This document shows, piece by piece, positions 12,901 to 19,702 of a stretch of DNA of 44,343 nucleotides (positions are counted from its first letter, which is position 1; every line of letters starts with the position of its first letter). The DNA lies in the NCBI GenBank assembly GCA_949296805.1, contig CASFPO010000011.1:1-44343 (forward strand), read 5' to 3'. The DNA comes from an uncultured Bacillota bacterium (GTDB taxonomy: Bacteria; Bacillota; Clostridia; Christensenellales; UBA1242). Position numbers and translations under genes: made by a program. Under the pieces are notes generated by a model. That model saw nothing but the letters and a program-made list of their open reading frames with translations. It was not told the DNA's origin and did no database searches.

Positions 12901-15618
12901 GGTAATGTTACCTATCATTATGTAGATGACTCAAACACTGCAAATAGAGGCTCAATTCATAATCCACGGCTAATCTATAACGCATCCACTATGGAAAGTG
13001 AAATCTCTGAGCAGACTTCTTCAACTGGGATGAACACCACTAATTACCGAATTATCAGTGATATTGATTATTCAATCTATGATGGTATATCTTCGCTCTA
13101 TAACACCACTTTTGCAGGTGTTTTAGAGGGTAATGGTATGGAAATTTCGCAAATCAATTTAGTATCTATGGATAACCTTACCTCTGCTGGTCTGTTTGCT
13201 CAAATTGGCTACTCAGCAAGTAGAACAGGCTCGGTTAAAAACCTTACCATCTCTCCAAGACAGGTAGCCTTTACAAATGCAAGAAGTGTGGGAACTTTGG
13301 CTGGTACTTTACAATATGGCTATGTTTATGATATCACTATTGACGGAAAAGATGAAACTTCAAATGAAAAAGTAGTTGTCGTTGGGCAAAACTTTACTGG
13401 CGGTGTAGTAGGCAGAGCAATAAACTCATATTCTTTAAAAAATATTATAAGTAATATTAGCGTGTCTGCCACTTATACAAGCGAGGAAGATAGTTTGTAT
13501 AACGAGTCTATTGCAAATCTTTCAGCCTACTCTTATTCTGGTAGTGTGGCAGGCTATATCGGAACGGGCGAAGTGTACAATGTAGAGGTAGATGGCGTGG
13601 CATCTTCTCTTGGTAGCCGTGCGGGACTTGTCTTTGGCGGTATGGGTAGTGGAAGCTATGCCGAACGGGTGTTTGTTGATGTGCTTGAAAGTAGCACAAT
13701 ACGAGCTTACCACTACGGCGGATATATTGCTGGAGAAATTGCTGGCAGTTTAAATTACGCTTATGTTTCAGATAATGGTAGCACAGAATATAATTTCTCA
13801 GTTGTACCAAGGGCGTCTAGGGCGGTCGGCGGTATTGCTGGTGTACTTTCAGGCGGAAGCATAGATAATGCTGTTATGAGCCAAAGCTTTGGTGCAGTGG
13901 CAGTAAGCAATACCTCTCAGGTGGTCAATTACGTAGGTGGAATTGTAGGCGTTGTTGCTAATGCTGGTAACAGGGTTTCTACTATCACAAATACTATTGT
14001 AAATGCAGATGTTACAGGCTCTTACATCGTGGGCGGAGCTATAGGGCAGGTAGCTAATGCTACTATGGTCAATGCACTTGCAGTAAAAGATAACACCATA
14101 ACTTTAACAGGAGAAAGAGCAGACCCATATCTCGGCGGTATAGTAGGATATATCTCTCCTGATAATAATTCTTCTCTTACTATGACAAACAGCTATTCAA
14201 CTTCTTCGCTTGTGCTTCATACAACAACCTCGGGGCTTGCTTCCTTGGCATCAATTGGCGGACTTATTGGCGGAGAAGGTAGAACGCCAAACTTGGCTTA
14301 CTGTTATACCACTGCAACAATAGATGCAACGGTAGAAGATTTAAGGTCACTAGATGTTACTGCCGATTTTACTCAGTGTTATGAAAATCCAAATGTTGAT
14401 GTTAGCTATGAATATGCAATACACTCTAACAATACTTCAAACACGCCATATAATAATGTTTATTATCTTGGACATAATACCACTTCAAATAATGTTATAA
14501 CTCAGTTGCAGTCCTATAACTTAAGCACAAATTATGGCATATCCTTTAGAGCCAAAGCATATAGGGCGGATATCGGACTTAGAGTTAATAACTACGGGCA
14601 AAGCTCTTTAACTTATGGACAAAACTTTATTACAAGCACGTCAGAAGATATGGTAATTGGAACAAACGAGGATACATTCTACAACCTATTTGGCTCAGTA
14701 TATCAAATTCCATATGAAAAGGTAGAAAGTGAAATTCTAGAGCCTGAGGATATTATATATAACCATTTAAGAGATAGCTTTATGCTTGACTCCTACACTG
14801 AGCTAGCTTATAACCAAGAGAATGGCGAGTATAGTAATTCAACACCTCTTGCAAACTACGTAACAGATACAAGAGTTGTTGTTGAAGATGGTACAATTTA
14901 TCAAGTAGATGAGGGCAACAATAAGCTAGTTGACAGCGTAAGCGGGGACTATATAACAATAGCACCAACAGTATGCTCTGCTACAAGACAAACGGTATAT
15001 ATGAGAGATAACGGAGATAACTATATATACCAAACTGGTTTAAACAGTGGCTTTGTTCGTCAAGATGATGTTACAATCAGTGCAAATGGCAACGCAACAA
15101 TCGGGCGTTATTATACTAGCCTTCCTGATGGTAACTATACAATAAGAACTACCACTCATAACTCAGGAACATATGGTGTAACTACAGTTTATCAAGCCGA
15201 TAGAACAGCTTATCAATATGTTAGAGTAAGCAATGTCTATGGCTATAGAATAGGAAATGGCTCAAGCTTTGTCTTTGATATATTAGGTAGCAGTGGTAAT
15301 GTAAATGTTGTAAGAACGTTGGCAGAAGTAGACACTTTGCAACTTAGAACAAGCTACACAGATGGCAATGACAATTATTATGAGCATACATATGTGCAGA
15401 TGAATGATGACTTTATTGAAAGCTATATTAATCTTGTTACGCAAGATGTCTACGCCTTTAATGAGGCAAATGGCAACTTTGTGATTTTAAATGTAAATAA
15501 TGATTCTTATTCCTTTGGCAGTATAACTCTTGCTGTGCCAGAAATACCTGTATGGAATGTGTCGACTACAGGTTTAAGTACACTACAATTTGAGAATAAC
15601 TTAGATTGGACAAGATGA
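3961..15618 (+). CDS. Giant 3885-aa surface lipoprotein with GLUG/beta-helix blocks
   Basis: Starts with a lipoprotein signal peptide: K-rich N-terminus, hydrophobic stretch and lipobox LFVAC-G, giving lipidated C26. An Ig-like (BIG-type) domain follows (about 30-125). Most of residues 125-1080 and 1720-2490 are beta-rich and rich in Asn, Ser and Tyr, without a recognised family. Three blocks look like right-handed beta-helices with GLUG-type repeats: about 1083-1640 (FGGVVGENNG, YVGGVIGY), 2493-2900 (IGGIVGINNG) and 3020-3480 (GGIAGVLSGG). Each opens with a YxIxxDIDLS-like turn, then GNGxxI and GLFxxI. A BIG_2 domain lies near 1672-1720. No LPXTG motif or C-terminal membrane helix is seen, so anchoring should be by lipid. 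Such proteins usually act as adhesins or cell-surface scaffolds; the substrate is unknown. SD AAGGTAGG precedes the ATG. Its pairing with the VirB4-like gene suggests linked function. Confidence 0.85.
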   Translation: MAKSNKLSILIFSFLLVIASLLFVACGEKDYSNVYITSSSETVELFVGEEQNITLTINNPVSNMSGSLTHNPPQDGYFSVSVYNSSSYSTTYTITALSGGEEAFTVRTDEGGISYSVNIIVREYSTSLMPKEDALYLSLSTPYIPSASDFTFSDNATERELAFYFFGITDQRIDEEDLLQGEEFINSFESVSLAEQNSNRYLVFEDSQGLLYSLSSPETYDQSVRYHFVQVEQEDGLYNFDEVNAYNVNEGNKFTYLAVYTLSDGQLLTCQRDFYVLTDINYQTLSHDVGYRIVEYADEYTFGSDYVYKLPNSENAEITLVPSFQSTIEEGFFVGNTADFMTAYVEVTLQTQSSLLNVKASNSQNSNIINSVKLGQLSQGGYTTYYYQANCATSTFATTNFNLTFFYKGFENSDDPNVNFTYSIPVSIRLIPTSLLLNDIDLNNVEQVFTFYNHYAPGQSYGWQRFYLSLNPQDAEFDYMQINLTGSGLQLQYDGNTYFDQVVTIYSLDMPIYIKGSDNAPISTENEQLPITLYFNVLQEGSYQANMQYQIVQGATAIDYVDQELENQTLYLDYNAGEQEFLQLYADSYFQSISIEGDSNIVRFVLGDTPYILEGGRYILNLRVVPLAIGNGNYSISLDNGIQIPISIAVEESLESVSVVTQNQQNSIRYSENISEDDRNSTLFYVYNRSGQENYFDVQVIANDNPNSSAINSIQFNTASQIITIEDSFNNNKNFNIYLRQNGSSTLELVVAGYQIENFKVSEIPLYYYIDIVAFDYIGSLNVFKESDGRGDYIDPNSPNFNTSNYGVSASYADVYSGTNNLNARTVIFNVSVNNTDAYLFAEPSRLNQNERYAFVPSFFEERFVYWETDWTGGITLNGQPTSIMYYDQDNASSNVYTLSGVGTFDTSTRTFTALANLVNPREFKLIAHVRQYGYVFSYTINVRISVYEEVDNITLQDAITSLEFTSTNRELSLIAYPTNPTATNGEIVALFEGGEIPTGVQNQTVSMLTEDSVQYIESDGRYQIILTINDEFVTYGETYTEEMVGTLRIVARDWLDENNNIYSQYSSKVIEIAVYFANGTEKNRITLTSAQDIANMNLSAHYKISSTIDLSSISNRLPLGQLSGSIVGTGEYASIIGINIINGKIEEQNSYYGLFTSIAEGGYLEYISFSGEFNIGSANNQSTYAPANSYIGLVAGVNNGSLINIGVNISSSQVNMISGQFGGVVGENNGLILQDYTLFEASSSQTRSWTPDQLSNNNSIGSGRFDYAGLMPKILAYYQDALYVNYISNYQGQSQLNTYVGGAIGYNNGVARKVDSKVLTFIGYTNYMAYSLIYANQVTFGGAINITNIAYVGGLIGASGNSSTIDSGYNLYQNSVLNFTKYLHYQGSNEADSTNDYQAGQGIVVGGEVSGYNYVGGVIGYIDEVGNNGIDLDNFTGITSRTFVRGQLASSTSGIANVAGIAYVSRAETLRNAFAMQAVDEGGAGINASMIILYNSSVVTDYFSDVSGNIANSNKLAFGISRSNNADVMYGTEGEAQANKNYINVTSFVISRTKFEMEETTMNITSYNRTSYYGDFVIVGNSDSGSVLLAQSFFVEGDEQYLSLSAKYNNKMTAQNTLNYQGVGNKEVYFMFYFSASYQSSESQYHQDLLDLYMNYVNYNSLLYPFITNGEMIFTSNTPNILTIDQNGRINVKTTGLAHISASSVLNTNNALEFYIYVVNYFNPDEESFTSSSEQTSIIYPNGSVNSTPLGDSTINLRGENSASLFVRPHYALQVSLPNVSGGSLTFESDSTGQATLSNVVFTLTANTVVSAQVSAVTRVEGDNIIDAREELDIDITSQTITIRRNDQTLEADYKLTITPLLNLSFVELETVGNSLVDIVYSSNVNRELDNVTVNYKKGAISITNSRYNEVPFISSKQIDETIIINSTAEEEIPYYYIANIDGENLQGSEELKQLNYAFLFDTNNEYGRDFLFNVNFEMDQNNLNNLSSQKFYLTITVNKNSPVYQNRYLENIYGQYVIYILAQSNTEVFTYFVINFEQTNILSVVVDNYTNLSETTGSSGVSSTSDYAVPGTTGLLAITVTPDDSDFDYILIENAEANYQTGNAVATFGFLARYASLNGNGEIFDDKSIIGSSTSTGIRLELNDIINTYNQEDASGNNLYYTYNGIIYIRYNMGSLNVIDGSLSNIVISLIKDNQIFTTTKQLTVQLQNYVTVELDGKTPTNTNVDGYHAHYSVARGLRYRLNIGSYGYMSSSISQPTVSNSELASIVEEDGVYYLQITSNSVNYLNGGNSFDITISATQQEGDIERTSSSKTRVTVQEYVLNYNDESENLDIVVGMGEGVVNVQVGTQTTFEIDLFDYIEYDSSNIEVVNSINSFMDSLDRRGIWIAYTNLLTDSQPDYGQADQDGLQYTIGYTNDIANSGSNYYFNYNGLNITPLRTHLPNDRYYYFTYSSYIDYSSSSGTYVISDNINATHIATEFVINVYSSSSEESPIPIYDYEDFLNMQNGYYILLNDITLPHTADEEQGIKAFTPKTANFRSLDGNGHTINFAGSYDMGSLDSIGLFTSLPNGSIIRNLNVNFTAPNDGSDVTVDDNEDYGWSDLRTVKFTTSASSFDFGGIVVDNQGIITNCSVTTDVVSGSEYYIAVRADNALTGVSYIGGICATNAGYITNCEVSANIKSPYNIGGIVGINNGKIASSSYKNGKLINNSQQNQHLAGFAVSNSSDGQIITSFVSGEQSNTSPYSTDLDSYLSSTLASAGFVYQNEGSISDCYTDINLSNTYSDMAGFAYYNGNGGIIKNSFSLSLLRNNVTASSGFARYNVLEDMRGQFINCYYFYNQEISGDNYDDLGYIDGFIEGAGNINTSVVPINYQGVQRLNAGGFANLQENFQDFSYQDEIGVNGVWFFSRGNSSTTFIDYIPTTEKVTIESNDASQTDVQTNTVYRTELKTFAYYRLELVSANIDVLSIRNFSYSEVDGTSGNVTYHYVDDSNTANRGSIHNPRLIYNASTMESEISEQTSSTGMNTTNYRIISDIDYSIYDGISSLYNTTFAGVLEGNGMEISQINLVSMDNLTSAGLFAQIGYSASRTGSVKNLTISPRQVAFTNARSVGTLAGTLQYGYVYDITIDGKDETSNEKVVVVGQNFTGGVVGRAINSYSLKNIISNISVSATYTSEEDSLYNESIANLSAYSYSGSVAGYIGTGEVYNVEVDGVASSLGSRAGLVFGGMGSGSYAERVFVDVLESSTIRAYHYGGYIAGEIAGSLNYAYVSDNGSTEYNFSVVPRASRAVGGIAGVLSGGSIDNAVMSQSFGAVAVSNTSQVVNYVGGIVGVVANAGNRVSTITNTIVNADVTGSYIVGGAIGQVANATMVNALAVKDNTITLTGERADPYLGGIVGYISPDNNSSLTMTNSYSTSSLVLHTTTSGLASLASIGGLIGGEGRTPNLAYCYTTATIDATVEDLRSLDVTADFTQCYENPNVDVSYEYAIHSNNTSNTPYNNVYYLGHNTTSNNVITQLQSYNLSTNYGISFRAKAYRADIGLRVNNYGQSSLTYGQNFITSTSEDMVIGTNEDTFYNLFGSVYQIPYEKVESEILEPEDIIYNHLRDSFMLDSYTELAYNQENGEYSNSTPLANYVTDTRVVVEDGTIYQVDEGNNKLVDSVSGDYITIAPTVCSATRQTVYMRDNGDNYIYQTGLNSGFVRQDDVTISANGNATIGRYYTSLPDGNYTIRTTTHNSGTYGVTTVYQADRTAYQYVRVSNVYGYRIGNGSSFVFDILGSSGNVNVVRTLAEVDTLQLRTSYTDGNDNYYEHTYVQMNDDFIESYINLVTQDVYAFNEANGNFVILNVNNDSYSFGSITLAVPEIPVWNVSTTGLSTLQFENNLDWTR

Positions 15619-15634
15619 TTTTTCAGTCTAAGTT
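15598..15634 (+). other. Hairpin around the stop codon of the giant gene
   Basis: AACTTAGA (15598-15605) pairs with TCTAAGTT (15627-15634), placing the TGA stop in the loop. There is no U-tract after it, so it is not a canonical terminator; it may protect the 3' end or be chance. Confidence 0.3.
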
Positions 15635-15762
15635 ACTCAAATTTTAATGCTTTTAATAAGCAGTCGATTAAAAAATTTAACAACTTACACTATATTTTAT
15701 ACATTTTTAGCTAGTAATTTTATAAAAAGTGAATAAAATGACAAAAAAATGTTAAAAAACTA

Positions 15763-15792
15763 TTGACATTCTTTTGTTGTCTGAGTTATAAT
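15763..15792 (+). promoter_or_regulatory. Promoter of rpoB-rpoC
   Basis: TTGACA (15763-15768) and TATAAT (15787-15792), both perfect consensus, with an 18-nt spacer. Expected transcription start is near 15799, giving a leader of about 148 nt before rpoB. Confidence 0.85.
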
Positions 15793-15844
15793 GTTGTAGA
15801 ATATCGACTGTGAAAAAGAATAGTGTAACTTTTTAACTTAATAG

Positions 15845-15886
15845 AAAAGGACTGTTATAGCTTATAGGCTATAAAAGTCTTTTTTT
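15845..15886 (+). terminator. Attenuator-like terminator in the rpoB leader
   Basis: A strong stem (AAAAGGACT with AGTCTTTTT, one G-A mismatch, then TTATAGC with GCTATAA; 6-nt loop) is followed by T7, all inside the leader and 60 nt before the rpoB ATG. A second segment, GGTCTTTTT (15896-15904), could compete for AAAAGGAC, as in attenuation switches. Regulation of RNA polymerase synthesis by premature termination is inferred from this arrangement. Confidence 0.65.
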
Positions 15887-15946
15887 GCGTTATATGGTCT
15901 TTTTATAATTTTGAATATGCAGTCTAAACGATATAAGGAGTAACAG

Positions 15947-18900
15947 ATGTCTGTAAAAATGAGTATTGTTAAACAAGGTAAGTCAGAGCGATATACTTTT
16001 GGTAGTGCAAAAGAGCTTATTAAAGTGCCACCTCTTCTTGAAATTCAAAAGAAGTCATACAAAGACTTTTTGGAAAAAGGTATTAAAAGTGTACTTGACG
16101 AATTTTTCCCTTTGACTGATTATTCAGGAAAGGCTAAACTTTATATTACCGAGATTCTGCCTTTTGCTAAGCCTAAGTATGATATCAAAGAATGTAAACG
16201 CCGTGGTGCAACTTATAGCTCTCCGCTAAAGGTTAAAGCTCGTTTTGTAGTTGAGGAAACTGGACAGGCTGTTGAGCAAGAGGTCTTTATGGGCGATGTG
16301 CCTATGATGACTGAGCAAGGTTCTTTTATTTACAATGGTATTGAAAGGGTTGTCATCAATCAAATAGTAAGGGCACCTAGCGTTTATCTTTCAAGAGAAA
16401 AGGATAATAACGCCACTTTAAGAGCACAAGTTATCCCTGTTCACGGTGCTTGGATTGAAATTGAGCAAGGCGCTAGTGAAAACTTAAAGATCGTACTTGA
16501 TAGAAAAAATAAAATTAGCCTTGGCGTTTTCTTAAAATGTTTTGGTTTTACTAATGAAGAGATTTTAAGATGCTTTGGTAATAATAGGTATATTAAAAAT
16601 GTTGTAGAAAAGGAAACTCAAACTTCGCAGGACGAGGCTTTGCTTGAATTTTCAAGAAAAACTAGACCAGCCGATGTACCTTCAGTTGAAAGTACTAGAA
16701 GCTTTTTAAATGTTTCTTTCTTTACTGACGCTTATTATAACTTAACTAATGTAGGTAGATATAAATTCAATAAAAAACTTGGACTTAAAAACAGACTTCC
16801 AGGGCTTATCAATGCCGAAGATATCGTGGTTGATGACGAGCTTTTAGTCCGTGCTGGAGAAGAATTTACAAGCGAAAGTGCTAAAAAAGTTCAAAACGCT
16901 GGCGTAAATGAAGTTTGGGTTCAAGTCAATGGCAAAAAACATTTGATGAGAGGAAATAACAGAGTTACTCTTTCTGAAGTTTTCCCTTGCAATCAAGAAG
17001 AGCTTGGCATTTTAGAAGACGTTTATTATCCTGTTTTAAATCAAATCTTACAAGAAAATAAAACTAAAGAGAAAAAGCTTGAAGCTATAAAAAATAATGT
17101 TAAAAACTTGATAATTACAACCTTGACAATGGATGACATTTTAGCAACAATCTCTTGCTATCTTGACGTACTTGAAGGCATAGCAGGTACTGATAAGATT
17201 GAACACCTTTCAAATAAAAGGGTGGCTACTGTTGGCGAGCTTACTTGTAACGACTTTAGAAAGGGCGTTACCAAGCTTGCAACTAATATAAAAGAAACTC
17301 TTCAAGGAAGAGAATTTGAAGAAGTTACACCTTCTCAAATTATGAACCCTAAAGCAGTAAACAAAGCTTTAAGAGATTTCTTCTCACAATCACAGCTTTC
17401 TCAAATTATGGACCAGAAAAATCCACTCTCGGGTATCACTCAAAAGAGAAGAATTTCTGCTATCGGTCCTGGAGGTATCAGAAAGGAGAGGGCTGACCCT
17501 GAAATTCGTGATATTCACTTCACTCACTATGGTAGAATTTGCCCAGTTGAAACTCCAGAAGGTCAATCCATCGGGCTTATAAACACTCTTGCAACTTATG
17601 TAAAGATCAATGACTATGGTTTCCTTGAAACACCTTATAGAGTGGTGGATAAAGAGAGAGGCGTGGTTACAAATGATATCGTCTATAAGATGGCTGATGT
17701 AGAAAATGACAGCTACATTGCACAGGCAATTGAGCCTCTTGATGAGGAAGGACATTTTATCAATAAACGAGTAATGTGTAGGCATGGCTCAGTAAATGAA
17801 GAAGTCCCTTCAAATAAAGTCGATTATATGGATGTTTCGCCTAGACAGATGATTTCTGTTGCTACAAGCTTGATTCCGTTTGTAAACGGAGACGAGGCTA
17901 ACCGTGCGTTGATGGGAGCAAATATGCAACGTCAAGCTGTTCCTGTGCTTAGACCAGAAGCTCCTGTTGTAGGTACTGGTATGGAGGCAATCGCAGCTCG
18001 TGATAGTGGTTGCGTTATCCTTGCAAAGAGGGCAGGAAAAGTTAGTTATGTTTCTGCAGACGAGATTAGAGTGCTAACTGAAAAGGGCGACGAAGATATC
18101 TATACTCTTACCAAATTTGCTAAAGCAAATGACGATATTTGTTTCAATCAACGCCCATGCGTAAAAAAAGATGAATTGGTTGAAGCAGGCGAGGTGCTTA
18201 CTGATGGCTATTCAACAGAAAATGGAGAACTTGCCGTTGGAAAGAATGTTCTTATTGGCTATATGAACTGGGAAGGACAAAACTTTGAGGATGCTATCCT
18301 TATTAATGAACGTCTTGTTAAAGAAGATGTTTACACCTCAATCACTCTCTACGATCAAGAAATTAAGTGTAGAACAACTAAACTTGGAGATGAAGTTATC
18401 ACTCGTGATATACCAAACCTCGGCGAAGATGCCCTTAAAGACCTTGACGAAAATGGTATTATTAGAATTGGTGCTGAGGTGCATACAAATGATATCTTGG
18501 TAGGTAAGGTAACTCCTAAGGGCGAGACTGATTTAACTCCTGAAGAAAGACTTTTGCGTGCTATCTTTGGAGATAAAGCAAGAGATGTGCGTGATACCTC
18601 TCTTCGTGTTCAGCACGGAAAGGGTGGCGTTGTTGTAGATGTGCAAGTCTTTTCTAAAAAGAATAAAGATGACCTTGAGCCAGGCGTAACTATGGTTGTA
18701 AAGGTTACCATCGCTCAGAAGAGAAAGTTATCTGTTGGAGATAAAATGGCAGGGCGTCACGGAAACAAAGGTGTTGTTTCTATTGTACTGCCTGAGGCTG
18801 ATATGCCATTCTTGTCAAATGGAACACCTCTTGATATTGTACTTAGCCCACTTGGTATTCCTTCTCGTATGAATATCGGTCAGGTTATGGAAGTACACCT

Positions 18901-19663
18901 TGGACTTGTTGCTAAAACTTTAGGCATTAAAGTTGCAACTCCTGCCTTTGACGGTGCTACTCTTGGAGATATTAAGCAACTGCTTATTGAAAATAATTTT
19001 AGCCCTGATGGAAAGGTTCAACTCTATGACGGGCGTACAGGCGAGCCATTTGATAACTTGTCAACTATCGGTGTTAAATATATGTTAAAACTTGAACATA
19101 TGGTCGACTCTAAAATACACGCTCGTTCTATTGGACCTTATGCTCTTATCACTCAACAGCCACTTGGTGGAAAATCACTCTTTGGTGGTCAAAGATTTGG
19201 AGAAATGGAAGTTTGGGCGCTTGAGGCTTATGGTGCAAGCCATATTCTACAAGAGATGCTTACAGTTAAGTCTGATGACCTTAATGGTAGACTTAAAACT
19301 TATGAGTCAATTATTAAAGGTTTGCCTATTGCTGAACCTGGTATACCAGAATCCTTCAAGGTATTGGTAAAAGAACTTCAAGCACTTGGACTTGATATCA
19401 AGATTTTAACAGAAGGCGATAAAGAAATTTCACTCAACGAACTTAGCCAAGATGAGCAGGACGCTCCAAACAACACTCTTGCTCAAGATACAGAAAAAGA
19501 TCTAGCAGAAAGCATCTTTGACTTTGACGCTCAGCCAGACAATACTCTGTCAGCTGAAGAACAAGAGGCTAAGGAGCTACAAGACGTTTTTGACGAAAGT
19601 ACAAAGAATGACAATCTTGACAACCTTGATATCTTTGATGATTTTGGAGATTTTGACGAGTAA
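15947..19663 (+). CDS. rpoB: DNA-directed RNA polymerase subunit beta
   Basis: 1238 aa, the full length usual for Bacillota. Catalyses RNA synthesis with alpha, beta' and omega in the core enzyme. Clear landmarks are the rifampicin-pocket segment (SQLSQIMDQKNPLSGITQKR, residues about 482-501), then RRISAIGPGGI and the CPVETPEGQSIGL motif, KRKLSVGDKMAGRHGNKG, and the C-terminal clamp GGQRFGEMEVWALEAYGA. An acidic tail of about 75 residues closes the protein. In E. coli numbering, position 526 is Gln (residue 499) instead of His and position 514 is Ile (residue 487) instead of Phe. SD AAGGAG lies 7 nt before the ATG. It has its own promoter and attenuator and sits after the giant lipoprotein gene rather than after rplL. 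rpoC follows 39 nt downstream. Confidence 0.98.
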   Translation: MSVKMSIVKQGKSERYTFGSAKELIKVPPLLEIQKKSYKDFLEKGIKSVLDEFFPLTDYSGKAKLYITEILPFAKPKYDIKECKRRGATYSSPLKVKARFVVEETGQAVEQEVFMGDVPMMTEQGSFIYNGIERVVINQIVRAPSVYLSREKDNNATLRAQVIPVHGAWIEIEQGASENLKIVLDRKNKISLGVFLKCFGFTNEEILRCFGNNRYIKNVVEKETQTSQDEALLEFSRKTRPADVPSVESTRSFLNVSFFTDAYYNLTNVGRYKFNKKLGLKNRLPGLINAEDIVVDDELLVRAGEEFTSESAKKVQNAGVNEVWVQVNGKKHLMRGNNRVTLSEVFPCNQEELGILEDVYYPVLNQILQENKTKEKKLEAIKNNVKNLIITTLTMDDILATISCYLDVLEGIAGTDKIEHLSNKRVATVGELTCNDFRKGVTKLATNIKETLQGREFEEVTPSQIMNPKAVNKALRDFFSQSQLSQIMDQKNPLSGITQKRRISAIGPGGIRKERADPEIRDIHFTHYGRICPVETPEGQSIGLINTLATYVKINDYGFLETPYRVVDKERGVVTNDIVYKMADVENDSYIAQAIEPLDEEGHFINKRVMCRHGSVNEEVPSNKVDYMDVSPRQMISVATSLIPFVNGDEANRALMGANMQRQAVPVLRPEAPVVGTGMEAIAARDSGCVILAKRAGKVSYVSADEIRVLTEKGDEDIYTLTKFAKANDDICFNQRPCVKKDELVEAGEVLTDGYSTENGELAVGKNVLIGYMNWEGQNFEDAILINERLVKEDVYTSITLYDQEIKCRTTKLGDEVITRDIPNLGEDALKDLDENGIIRIGAEVHTNDILVGKVTPKGETDLTPEERLLRAIFGDKARDVRDTSLRVQHGKGGVVVDVQVFSKKNKDDLEPGVTMVVKVTIAQKRKLSVGDKMAGRHGNKGVVSIVLPEADMPFLSNGTPLDIVLSPLGIPSRMNIGQVMEVHLGLVAKTLGIKVATPAFDGATLGDIKQLLIENNFSPDGKVQLYDGRTGEPFDNLSTIGVKYMLKLEHMVDSKIHARSIGPYALITQQPLGGKSLFGGQRFGEMEVWALEAYGASHILQEMLTVKSDDLNGRLKTYESIIKGLPIAEPGIPESFKVLVKELQALGLDIKILTEGDKEISLNELSQDEQDAPNNTLAQDTEKDLAESIFDFDAQPDNTLSAEEQEAKELQDVFDESTKNDNLDNLDIFDDFGDFDE

Positions 19664-19702
19664 TTTTAACTCAATATAAAAATAAAATTTTAGGGGAATG
19701 TT

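Noticed and set aside
13508..13810. Minus-strand frame of 100 codons within the giant gene
   Set aside because: Gln/His/Arg-rich translation opposite the GLUG repeats, with no start signal.
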